From NCBI GenBank assembly GCA_001799225.1, contig MGTA01000152.1, positions 5,489-10,608 of the forward strand: 5,120 bases of DNA, read 5' to 3'. The first letter of the stretch is position 1. Every line of letters begins with the position of its first letter. The notes under the pieces were generated by a model. It saw nothing but the letters and a program-made list of their open reading frames with translations. It did no database searches and was not told where the DNA came from. Positions 1 through 5,120 of the stretch are shown piece by piece. The position numbers were made by a program, and so were the translations under genes. The stretch is from Deltaproteobacteria bacterium RIFOXYD12_FULL_50_9. GTDB lineage: Bacteria > Desulfobacterota > Desulfobulbia > Desulfobulbales > CALZHT01.

Positions 1-549
1 GTGGATCTGCCGTTTGTCAACAGGATCGAGCCCCGGCAGATATCGAAAATCAAGAAACTGCTTTATTTGTTGGCAACTACTGTGCCTTTTGTCCCGAATA
101 TCGCCAAACTGGCCGAGGCGACCGACATCTCCCGTCCCCGTCTATACGAATATCTGGAGAAACTGCAGGAGGCAAAACTGCTGAATCTGGTCCGTTCACA
201 AGGCAGAGGCTATCAGGTGCTGACCAGGCCGGAGAAGATTCTGCTGGAGAACAGCAACCTGATGTACGCCATTACCAACGAAGTAAACACCGGGGCGCTG
301 CGGGAGCTGTTTTTCGTCAATCAACTGCGCAATGCCCACAGCATTCATCCTCAGTTACTGGAGAGCACCGTTGAACTTGCCGCCAGTGGTGATTTTATCG
401 TCAATGGCAGCCACACTTTTGAAATCGGCGGTAAAAAGAAAGGTTTCAAACAGATCAGCGGAGTGGCGGATGGTTTTGTCGTGGCGGATGATATTGAGGT
501 CGGTTTCAATAATAAGATACCGCTCTGGTTGTTCGGTTTTTTGTATTGA
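1..549 (+). CDS. AAA-family ATPase, C-terminal part (winged helix + DUF4143-like domain), truncated by window edge
   Basis: The reading frame is open at base 1. The visible 182 residues resemble the C-terminal half of the roughly 380-400-residue bacterial ATPases that pair an AAA module with a DUF4143 domain, so the P-loop should lie left of the window and the GTG at base 1 is probably not the start. Residues 12-75 look like the helical linker and winged helix (NIAKLAEATDISRPRLYEYL, then LLNLVRSQGRGYQVL). Residues 79-110 carry the family-like stretch KILLENSNLMYAI and TGALRELFFVNQL. The C-terminal part has D131, E141 and K145 in an ExGGKxK context, reminiscent of a PD-(D/E)xK nuclease fold, and ends in the hydrophobic tail PLWLFGFLY. 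The cellular role of this family is poorly defined; such genes are often mobile or accessory. The gene is convergent with hcp. Family assignment is from recognition of sequence character, not a search. Confidence 0.8.
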   Translation: MDLPFVNRIEPRQISKIKKLLYLLATTVPFVPNIAKLAEATDISRPRLYEYLEKLQEAKLLNLVRSQGRGYQVLTRPEKILLENSNLMYAITNEVNTGALRELFFVNQLRNAHSIHPQLLESTVELAASGDFIVNGSHTFEIGGKKKGFKQISGVADGFVVADDIEVGFNNKIPLWLFGFLY

Positions 550-573
550 GCAAAATGGTCTGCAAAAACCGAC

Positions 574-595
574 AAAAATGGCGGCTTGCGCCGCC
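574..595 (-). terminator. Rho-independent terminator of hcp
   Basis: A perfect 6-bp GC stem (GGCGGC at 580-585, GCCGCC at 590-595) with a 4-base loop is followed on the minus strand by A and then TTTTT (578-574), with another T run about five bases further on. It lies about 70 bases past the hcp stop codon. In the plus direction the hairpin is followed by TTGCAGGTTT, a poor U-tract, so any termination of the convergent ATPase transcript here would be weaker. Confidence 0.75.
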
Positions 596-663
596 TTGCA
601 GGTTTAACATGAGTGGAGAGTTTAAGATGGCCGATCAGACGAGCTATCTCAAACTTGCCGGGT

Positions 664-2286
664 TCAACCAAGAATTGCTTTCAAATCCTCGTCCGGAGTG
701 GTGATCGGTTTGATATTGAAATTTTCGACCAGCACATTCAAGACATTCGGGGTGATAAAGGCCGGCAGGGTCGGTCCGAGCCGGATATCCTTGATCCCGA
801 GATGGAGAAGGGTCAGCAGGATCGCCACCGCTTTCTGTTCGTACCAGGAGAGGACCATGGACAACGGCAGGTCGTTCACCCCGCAGCCAAAGGCCTTAGC
901 CAGGGCCGAGGCAATGACTATCGCCGAATAAGCGTCGTTGCACTGGCCGATATCCAACAATCTCGGAATACCGCCGATCTCGCCGAGCTGCTGGTCAAAA
1001 AAGCGGAACTTGCCGCAAGCCAGGGTCAGGACGATACAGTCCTTCGGCACCTTTTCGACGAACTCAGTATAGTAGTTGCGGCCTGGTTTGGCGCCATCAC
1101 AACCGGCCACCAGAAAGAAGTGCCGGATATCCTTGTTTTTCACCCCGGCGATCACCTTGTCCGCCACTGCCAGAACACTGTTCCGGGCAAAGCCGACCAT
1201 GACCGAACCCTTCTCGGTATCAGCGGAAAAGCCCGGCATGTTCAAGGCCTTGTTGATCACCGCTGCAAAATCACGTCCTGCTATGTGGTTCACCCCTGGC
1301 CAGGCAACGAGACCGGAGGTAAAAATGCTGTCATGATAGGAGTCCCGAGGCTTCTGAATGCAGTTGGTGGTCATCAGAATAGCGCCCGGAAACTCGGCGA
1401 ACTCTTTTTGCTGGTTCTGCCAGGCAGTGCCGTAATGACCATAAAAATGGCTGTATTTCTTCAGTCCCGGATAACCGTGAGTCGGCAGCATCTCACCGTG
1501 GGTATAGACGTTGATCCCCTTGCCCTCGCTCTGCTGCAGGATATCCTCAAGGTCGCGCAGATCATGGCCGGAAACCAGGATCGCCTTGCCTTTTTTGGCG
1601 CCCAGCGGCACGGATGTCGGTTGCGGATGGCCATAGGTGCCGGTGTTGGCAGTATCAAGCAACTCCAGAGCCCGCAGATTGACCTCGCCGCATTTGAGCA
1701 CCAACCCAACCCATTGGCCAAGCTCCAGATCATTTTTGAGTATACTGATCAGGGCTTCCTGGATAAAGGCGTCAACAGTATCATCCTCCTGGCCCAAGAT
1801 ACCGGCATGGTCGGCATAAGCGGCCACGCCTTTAATCCCATAAAGCAGAATTTGCTTCAAGGAAAGGATATCAAGATTGTCCTCGCCGCCGAACAGGTTA
1901 ACAGACTCGCCCTGGCTGACCAGTTCGCCAAGGGTGGCGCCAGGCGTAAAAGTGGCAACGCCACTTGCCTCGAAATTGCTGCCGGCGGCTTTGACCTGGT
2001 TGGCCAGTTGAGCGCGCAGCTCCACCGCTTTTCCAATCAACACGCCAAGCCGAGCCGGATCAAAATCTACGTTGGTCAGGGTTGAGAATACCGCCTTTCT
2101 GACAAACCGGTTCACCTCTTGATCAACAACGCCATGAGCCCGACCAGCCACTGCCACCTGAGAAAGACCCTGGGAGACATGGATGAGCAGATCCTGGAGG
2201 GCTGCGACCTCCGGCTGCTTCCCGCACACCCCGATCTTGGAACACACTCCACCTTTGCCGACTTGTTCACATTGATTGCAATTCAT
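664..2286 (-). CDS. hcp: Hybrid cluster protein (hydroxylamine reductase / NO reductase activity)
   Basis: This complete 540-residue protein matches the usual Hcp length. Hcp is a cytoplasmic iron-sulfur protein with hydroxylamine reductase activity in vitro, and in enterobacteria it is described as a high-affinity NO reductase that protects against nitrosative stress. The N-terminal cysteines C3, C6, C15 and C21 have spacing CX2C-X8-C-X5-C, as in the Desulfovibrio-type protein that binds a [4Fe-4S] cluster, not the wider E. coli spacing. The hybrid-cluster ligands can all be placed: H241 (VSGHDL), E265 (THGEML), C309 (TTNC), C396 (GCDG, the expected persulfide cysteine), C424 (LACGKFRFF), C449 (IGQCNDA) and E483 (WYEQKAV). 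The ATG at 2286 is preceded by AGGAGG (2293-2298) at 6 bases. No hcr reductase gene is adjacent, so the electron donor is not evident here. Control is probably by a Crp/Fnr-family regulator (see 2371-2384). Confidence 0.97.
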   Translation of the reverse strand: MNCNQCEQVGKGGVCSKIGVCGKQPEVAALQDLLIHVSQGLSQVAVAGRAHGVVDQEVNRFVRKAVFSTLTNVDFDPARLGVLIGKAVELRAQLANQVKAAGSNFEASGVATFTPGATLGELVSQGESVNLFGGEDNLDILSLKQILLYGIKGVAAYADHAGILGQEDDTVDAFIQEALISILKNDLELGQWVGLVLKCGEVNLRALELLDTANTGTYGHPQPTSVPLGAKKGKAILVSGHDLRDLEDILQQSEGKGINVYTHGEMLPTHGYPGLKKYSHFYGHYGTAWQNQQKEFAEFPGAILMTTNCIQKPRDSYHDSIFTSGLVAWPGVNHIAGRDFAAVINKALNMPGFSADTEKGSVMVGFARNSVLAVADKVIAGVKNKDIRHFFLVAGCDGAKPGRNYYTEFVEKVPKDCIVLTLACGKFRFFDQQLGEIGGIPRLLDIGQCNDAYSAIVIASALAKAFGCGVNDLPLSMVLSWYEQKAVAILLTLLHLGIKDIRLGPTLPAFITPNVLNVLVENFNIKPITTPDEDLKAILG

Positions 2287-2301
2287 ATCACTCCTCCTGA
2301 T

Positions 2302-2332
2302 TTTGATTGGTTATGGATCGATTTCCATCAAA
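2302..2332 (-). other. Stem-loop in the hcp leader
   Basis: In the predicted hcp 5' leader, TTTGATGG (2332-2325) can pair with CCAATCAAA (2310-2302) leaving one bulged A. A smaller alternative stem, ATGGA/TCCAT, lies inside it. The 3' arm ends a few bases before the AGGAGG ribosome site. It may be chance in a short AT-rich leader; no known riboswitch is recognised. Confidence 0.3.
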
Positions 2333-2342
2333 TGTTAGAGAG

Positions 2343-2348
2343 ATGATA
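2343..2348 (-). promoter_or_regulatory. -10 element of the hcp promoter
   Basis: On the minus strand these bases read TATCAT, five of six matching TATAAT. Placing the start site seven bases downstream gives an A at about 2336 and a leader of about 50 bases to the hcp ATG. No good -35 hexamer is present; its place is taken by the palindrome at 2371-2384, as expected of an activator-dependent promoter. The start site is inferred. Confidence 0.6.
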
Positions 2349-2370
2349 ACGGATCAGGGGAGAGAAATCG

Positions 2371-2384
2371 TTGACCTAAGTCAA
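2371..2384 (-). promoter_or_regulatory. Crp/Fnr-family (FNR/DNR/HcpR-like) operator upstream of hcp
   Basis: TTGACCTAAGTCAA is a palindrome with perfect 5-base half-sites, TTGAC-N4-GTCAA. It fits the general TTGA-N6-TCAA pattern of FNR, DNR/NnrR and HcpR sites. Its centre lies between 2377 and 2378. That is 41.5 bases upstream of the start site predicted independently from the -10 box, the classical class II activator position. HcpR is the Crp/Fnr regulator associated with hcp in deltaproteobacteria, which makes it the leading candidate. No regulator gene is present in this window, so which family member binds is inference. Confidence 0.75.
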
Positions 2385-2399
2385 CCAACCATTTTTTAA

Positions 2400-2960
2400 T
2401 TATTTTTTTTGGAGGTAAGAGTTTTTGGGGAGGAAGACCCCTTCAATGGCCAGGAGCTGGGCCTTGATTGCCGGACCACCGTAAGCGGAAAAGCCGCCCG
2501 GCCGGTTGCCGGCCGCCAGAATCCTATGGCAGGGGATGATGAGTGGCAGCGGATTTCTGCCCAGCGCCTGGCCAACGGCCCGGCAGGCCTTGGGCCGGTT
2601 GATGGCCTTTGCCAGCTCGCCGTAGGTCATGGTTTGTCCGGCCTGGACGGTGCGCGCCGCCGCATACACATATTGCGCAAAGAGTCCCATCCGCTCAATA
2701 TCAATTGGGATGTCCAGAAAATCCTGGAGATCACCCATGAGGTGCCTGCTTATTCTACTGATCACCCAGCTAATGGCGGATAGTGGAGTGCTAACTTTTC
2801 GCGCTCGACAGTTCTGGACAATTTTCGCTTCGGTCAGCGCCGGGGTTGCCTCAGGAAGCTGCAACAAGATCAACGAACTCTCCGGTTCATTCCAAGCGAG
2901 CCCGCACCAGCCGAGCTGCGTCTCAAAAAGAGAGTAGGCGACGTTTTGCAGATTTTTCAC
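2400..2960 (-). CDS. ogt: Methylated-DNA--[protein]-cysteine S-methyltransferase (O6-alkylguanine-DNA alkyltransferase)
   Basis: The 186-residue protein transfers the alkyl group from O6-alkylguanine in DNA to its own cysteine in a single-turnover repair reaction. The C-terminal domain is canonical: Y113 in MTYGELA, arginine finger R127 in CRAVGQAL, N136 in GRNPLPL, the active-site motif PCHRIL with acceptor C144, and E173 in LLAIEG. The N-terminal 90 residues are diverged, as is normal for the poorly conserved N-terminal domain of this family. The start is GTG at 2960: the next in-frame methionine is residue 75, which would remove the N-terminal domain. The ribosome site is weak (only a GAAAGA-like stretch upstream). 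It follows the RRM gene by 38 bases with no terminator between them, so co-transcription is likely. The symbol ogt is used for the single-domain class; distinction from a plain MGMT is by length only. Confidence 0.93.
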   Translation of the reverse strand: MKNLQNVAYSLFETQLGWCGLAWNEPESSLILLQLPEATPALTEAKIVQNCRARKVSTPLSAISWVISRISRHLMGDLQDFLDIPIDIERMGLFAQYVYAAARTVQAGQTMTYGELAKAINRPKACRAVGQALGRNPLPLIIPCHRILAAGNRPGGFSAYGGPAIKAQLLAIEGVFLPKNSYLQKK

Positions 2961-2998
2961 GATTCTTTCGTGTCCACTCTTTGCAACTTACATTCGGA

Positions 2999-3274
2999 TT
3001 AATAATTCCGCGAGGCTCTTTTATCCTTCTTTTTGGTGACAACCGACTGACTGATTGCCAGGGGCTGGCCGCCCAACATTGTTTTGTTCAAGGCCTTGAT
3101 CGCCACATCAGCCTCGGAGTTATTCGGCATTTCAAGAAAGGCATAGCCTTTCGATTGTCCGGCAAATCTGTCCATGATAATCTTCACGCTGGAGACTTCG
3201 CCGAATTTTGCAAAAGCTTCCCTCAACTCACTTTCCGTTACTTTCTGCCCCAGATTGCCGACATACATATTCAT
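2999..3274 (-). CDS. RRM-domain RNA-binding protein
   Basis: This 91-residue protein is essentially one RNA recognition motif with a short basic tail. RNP2 is seen at residues 3-8 (MYVGNL) and RNP1 around KGYAFLEM, with the aromatic residues at Y4, Y44 and F46 that normally stack on RNA bases. Between them lies the expected helix TESELREAFAKFGEV, and the second helix and last strand follow (ADVAIKALN, then QPLAISQS). The tail KKKDKRASRN is strongly basic. Small single-RRM proteins of this type are known in cyanobacteria and many proteobacteria, some of them cold-induced; their targets are mostly unknown. The ATG at 3274 follows AAGGGAG at a suitable distance. A second ATG two codons later is possible but further from the ribosome site. 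The gene is first in a probable RRM-ogt unit. Confidence 0.93.
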   Translation of the reverse strand: MNMYVGNLGQKVTESELREAFAKFGEVSSVKIIMDRFAGQSKGYAFLEMPNNSEADVAIKALNKTMLGGQPLAISQSVVTKKKDKRASRNY

Positions 3275-3311
3275 AATGCTCTCCCTTGTTGAATTATCAT
3301 TGTCTGTTCAT

Positions 3312-3340
3312 ATTAGAAATTTTAACACGTTAATGTGCAA
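3312..3340 (-). promoter_or_regulatory. Candidate sigma-70-type promoter of the RRM gene
   Basis: On the minus strand TTGCAC (3340-3335) is separated by exactly 17 bases from TCTAAT (3317-3312). The -10 matches TATAAT at five of six positions; the -35 keeps only the TTG core. The predicted start near 3305 gives a leader of about 30 bases carrying the Shine-Dalgarno site. The surrounding region is AT-rich, so chance matches are possible. Confidence 0.4.
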
Positions 3341-3458
3341 TTATTACGATATTTGACTCAATCGTCCTGCATCACTGTTAAACTGATTACCGCCGGATAG
3401 AGACTACGGGCGGCCGGCAACACATCACCAAAGATACTTGCAGCACCAATCACTCTCC

Positions 3459-3506
3459 TGGCAATTCCGCTCTACCTTGCCAATGTTTGCCCTGTGACTG
3501 CAAACA
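3459..3506. repeat. Two adjacent small inverted repeats in non-coding DNA
   Basis: TGGCAA (3459-3464) pairs with TTGCCA (3477-3482) around a 12-base loop. Starting two bases later, TGTTTGC (3484-3490) pairs perfectly with GCAAACA (3500-3506) around a 9-base loop. Neither is followed by a T-tract on either strand, so they do not look like standard terminators. Their role is unknown; they lie beside a transposase remnant. Confidence 0.4.
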
Positions 3507-3594
3507 AAATACATCGTCAGGCTCCGGCCGGCACCGACAAGTTTTGCGCAAATAGAATTAATTTATAACAATTTGGAAAGAGATGGCTTCTGCG

Positions 3595-3642
3595 AATGAA
3601 GTGAAGGGCGCCCGGCGCATCGATTCTCGATTTTCGTGGCAT
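3595..3642 (-). pseudogene. Remnant of a REP-associated tyrosine transposase (RAYT, Y1/IS200-like), N-terminus only
   Basis: Reading from the ATG at 3642 on the minus strand, 16 codons give MPRKSRIDAPGALHFI, which closely matches the characteristic beginning of RAYT-type transposases (usually MPRxxRIDxPGALHHI followed by xxRGxxRxxIF). After this point the similarity stops: the frame continues to a stop at 3517 with no HUH motif, no catalytic tyrosine, and none of the rest of a protein of roughly 200-300 residues. The frame is also open upstream to 3729, but that part does not resemble a protein. This is therefore a decayed 5' end, left by deletion or by incomplete insertion. The match rests on one short motif recognised from memory. 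Confidence 0.6.
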
Positions 3643-3647
3643 GCAAT

Positions 3648-3676
3648 TTACTAGCACACATTTCCACAATATGCAA
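3648..3676 (-). promoter_or_regulatory. Possible relict promoter of the transposase remnant
   Basis: On the minus strand TTGCAT (3676-3671) lies 17 bases before TAGTAA (3653-3648), which has an upstream TG at the extended -10 position. The predicted start falls within a base or two of the ATG at 3642, and no ribosome site precedes that ATG, so the ancestral gene might have been expressed as a leaderless message. The -10 match is poor (three of six). Confidence 0.25.
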
Positions 3677-3814
3677 GAACTTATAATCTGCGGATACCCC
3701 TGAAGAGATCCGGACCAAGTCATTTCCAAGCTTGAATAATTGATGATTGCCCGCTATCTCGCCACCATTAAATGCGCCTTAGCACCGTAACCAAACGATT
3801 TTTGAAGATTTAAT

Positions 3815-4468
3815 CTAAGTCAAGAGTGCCACGGCCCGGACCGGAGCGCCGTCAGCATCGGCAATCTTCAACGGTAGACAGCTAAAGGTGAAATTTGCAC
3901 TGGGCAGAGTCGCCAGATTGGTCAGATTTTCAATGAGCAGAATATTGCGGGCCAGCAAAGTCCGATGGTTCGAATAATTAGTGTCGGCTACTGCATCGAC
4001 CGAGATCATATCGATCCCGACGCCCTTTAAGGGAAAAAGGCTTAACCATTTCGCTGCCTCGGAACTCAACACCGGATAGTTATCAAAATAATCAGCCGTA
4101 CCCCAGAACCGGCTCCAACCGGAGCGCAGCAGCACAAACTCGCTTCCGGCAATGTGCTGTTCAGCCCTGAGCAACTCGGCAAGTTCAACACAGCCGGAGT
4201 GCTGTCTGTCGATATCCACCACACAGGCCGGGCCTGTAAAAAAAGCAAGGCTGAAACTGGCCAAGTTCATGCCCCCGGCAATGATGTGGGAAGGGGCATC
4301 AATATGGGTACCGGTATGGGAGTTGAAGGTTATCCTCTTTTCGGCATAGCCCTGGCCGACCAAGGTCGCGACCTTATCGACAAACACCGGTTCAGTGCCT
4401 GGATAGACCGGCATGCCCATGGCAATGGCTTGGCTCAGATCAATAATGGTCACAACTCTGTCTGTCAT
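3815..4468 (-). CDS. Cyclase family protein (kynurenine formamidase-like metal-dependent hydrolase)
   Basis: The protein (217 residues from ATG 4468, or 218 from TTG 4471) belongs to the cyclase/KynB-type family, which hydrolyses amide or ester-like bonds with bound divalent metal. It begins with the family pattern IDLSQAIAMGMPVYPGTEP and carries the hallmark SHTGTHIDAPSH, in which H52, H56, D58 and H62 (numbered from the TTG) supply metal ligands and catalytic groups. Later conserved elements are GIDMISVDAVAD, NHRTLLARNILLIENLTNL with H169 and E181, and the end pattern LPLKIADADGAPVRAVAL. Length and motifs indicate an intact enzyme. The true substrate is unknown: family members include N-formylkynurenine formamidase and isatin hydrolase, and no tryptophan-degradation genes are nearby, so kynB should not be assumed. 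The start lies about 12 bases after the upstream cytochrome stop, indicating one transcript. ATG at 4468 is preferred over TTG; the ribosome site is weak. Confidence 0.9.
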   Translation of the reverse strand: MTDRVVTIIDLSQAIAMGMPVYPGTEPVFVDKVATLVGQGYAEKRITFNSHTGTHIDAPSHIIAGGMNLASFSLAFFTGPACVVDIDRQHSGCVELAELLRAEQHIAGSEFVLLRSGWSRFWGTADYFDNYPVLSSEAAKWLSLFPLKGVGIDMISVDAVADTNYSNHRTLLARNILLIENLTNLATLPSANFTFSCLPLKIADADGAPVRAVALLT

Positions 4469-4480
4469 CAATCAAGCATC

Positions 4481-5120
4481 TCACTGGGTTATTACCTGAG
4501 CTGCCGCAACCAGCACCGGCAGCTTATCAGCTCTGTTATACATACCGACAAAACGCTTGACGAGAGCCACCCTGTCATCCGCAGCAAGATCCTGCATGAA
4601 TGCTGCGGATATCGACGAATAATACAACTCGGCCTTGACCGAGTAGGGGCCGTTTGCCTTATCAAGTTTGACTTGGTAGACCACTTCGTCCGAACCGCCG
4701 ATGAAGTTCTGATCCTGCCTGGCATCGCCGTATACCGCTATCGCTGCATCAGCCTTGTTCTTGTCAAACCCGCGCGGCAGCAGACGGTTATCCTTGGCGT
4801 AACTCGCCGCGCGCAGCAGGGTGTAGGTCAGACGATTGTCGGTGTCTCGCATGACCGCCTCATAGATCTGCACCTGATTTGTCTTAGTGATCAGCTCATA
4901 GTGTGGTTCAAAGGCCGCACTGCTCTGATCGCTGTCATTGCCGCTGATCCTGCCGTCCGCCAATGCTTTGCCTGATTTAAAAACAGGATTACCTGCCTTA
5001 TCGAGCACAGAAAAACAGATCCAGGCCCGCCTGGATGGAAACCCGGTCGGAAATTTGTGGCCTGCCTGATTTTCAACCCTGACCGTGGCAGTCAAAACAT
5101 CACCACTGATAGCAACACTA
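4481..5120 (-). CDS. Probable multihaem cytochrome c family protein, C-terminal part, truncated by window edge
   Basis: The frame is open through the right edge: codons before the TTG at 5095 continue upstream as SVAISGDV, so that TTG is not a real start and the N-terminus lies outside the window. About 212 residues are visible. Near the edge is NQAGHKFPTGFPSRRAW, a signature I associate with the C-terminal beta-rich domain of periplasmic multihaem cytochromes (cytochrome c554-like) of anaerobic bacteria. It is followed by VLDKAGNPVFKSGKA and by a typical region ending in QVKLDKANGPYSVKAELYYSSISAAFMQDL. No CXXCH haem motif is in the visible part; if the assignment is right, these lie upstream. 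The export signal would also be outside. It is the upstream member of a tight pair with the cyclase-like gene. An alternative is a non-haem protein sharing only this domain. Confidence 0.6.
   Translation of the reverse strand, partial: SVAISGDVLTATVRVENQAGHKFPTGFPSRRAWICFSVLDKAGNPVFKSGKALADGRISGNDSDQSSAAFEPHYELITKTNQVQIYEAVMRDTDNRLTYTLLRAASYAKDNRLLPRGFDKNKADAAIAVYGDARQDQNFIGGSDEVVYQVKLDKANGPYSVKAELYYSSISAAFMQDLAADDRVALVKRFVGMYNRADKLPVLVAAAQVITQ

Larger units (their letters stand above)
3275..3814. other. 540-base intergenic region without an intact gene
   Basis: Between the RRM start and the cyclase stop no frame encodes a recognisable complete protein. The region holds the probable RRM promoter near its left end, a group of short inverted repeats (3390-3540), a 9-base motif CGGCCGGCA present twice in direct orientation (3411-3419 and 3525-3533), and a remnant of a RAYT transposase start with its upstream sequence (about 3595-3676). 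From 3680 to 3814 I see nothing definable, and no convincing terminator for the cyclase gene. Confidence 0.7.

Noticed and set aside
613..2085. Plus-strand ORF of 490 codons antisense to hcp
   Set aside because: It has no recognisable motif and lies entirely opposite the fully conserved hcp reading frame. Its openness is a by-product of hcp codon usage.
3351..3360. TTGACTCAA-like palindrome upstream of the RRM gene as an FNR-type site
   Set aside because: The half-site spacing is far too short (TTGA-N1-TCAA) for a Crp/Fnr dimer.
3517..3729. Whole 70-codon minus-strand ORF as a real small gene
   Set aside because: Only the 16-codon RAYT-like segment is recognisable. The rest is unstructured, and no ribosome site precedes the first ATG, so it was listed as a remnant.
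3815..3823. CTAAGTCAA at the end of the cyclase gene, the same nine bases as half of the hcp operator
   Set aside because: It lacks the opposite half-site and overlaps the stop codon of a coding region, so it is most likely coincidence.
4154..4975. Plus-strand ORF of 273 codons antisense to the cyclase and cytochrome genes
   Set aside because: It spans two well-supported minus-strand genes and their junction, and the translation resembles no family.
4481..5095. TTG at 5095 as the start of a 204-residue protein
   Set aside because: The frame continues open to the window edge, and the conserved domain begins right at this point, so the gene is truncated by the window and does not start here.

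Overview
The window looks like chromosomal DNA from an anaerobic or facultatively anaerobic bacterium with mid G+C content. A sulfate- or metal-reducing deltaproteobacterium (Desulfobacterota-like) fits best. The case rests on a hybrid cluster protein of the [4Fe-4S] type behind an FNR/HcpR-like operator, a probable multihaem cytochrome fragment, an RRM protein, and a RAYT-like sequence scrap. This placement is inference; no rRNA or other strong phylogenetic marker is present.

Layout, left to right. Positions 1-549 (+) hold the C-terminal half of an AAA-family ATPase of the winged-helix/DUF4143 type, cut by the left edge. It converges on a minus-strand block that fills most of the rest. The junction carries a GC-rich hairpin with a T-tract on the minus strand (574-595), the likely end of the hcp transcript. 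hcp (664-2286, -) encodes a complete hybrid cluster protein with all expected cluster ligands. Its upstream region holds a coherent promoter: a palindrome TTGAC-N4-GTCAA (2371-2384), a -10 box and a strong Shine-Dalgarno site, spaced as in an activator-dependent class II promoter. Upstream of it on the same strand are an O6-alkylguanine-DNA alkyltransferase gene (2400-2960) and a short RRM RNA-binding protein gene (2999-3274), separated by only 38 bases and probably co-transcribed.

Positions 3275-3814 contain no intact gene. They hold the likely RRM promoter, several small inverted repeats, and a 16-codon scrap matching the start of a REP-associated tyrosine (Y1/IS200-like) transposase. Positions 3815-4468 (-) encode a metal-dependent cyclase/kynurenine-formamidase-like hydrolase. 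It sits immediately downstream of the 3' part of a probable periplasmic multihaem cytochrome gene (4481 to the right edge, -), in an apparent operon.

Functionally, the clearest theme is nitrosative/redox stress response: Hcp under a likely Crp/Fnr-type regulator, next to a DNA alkylation repair gene. I see no clearly undescribed multi-gene system. The most useful leads are the precisely spaced hcp control region and the decayed transposase locus with its hairpins.
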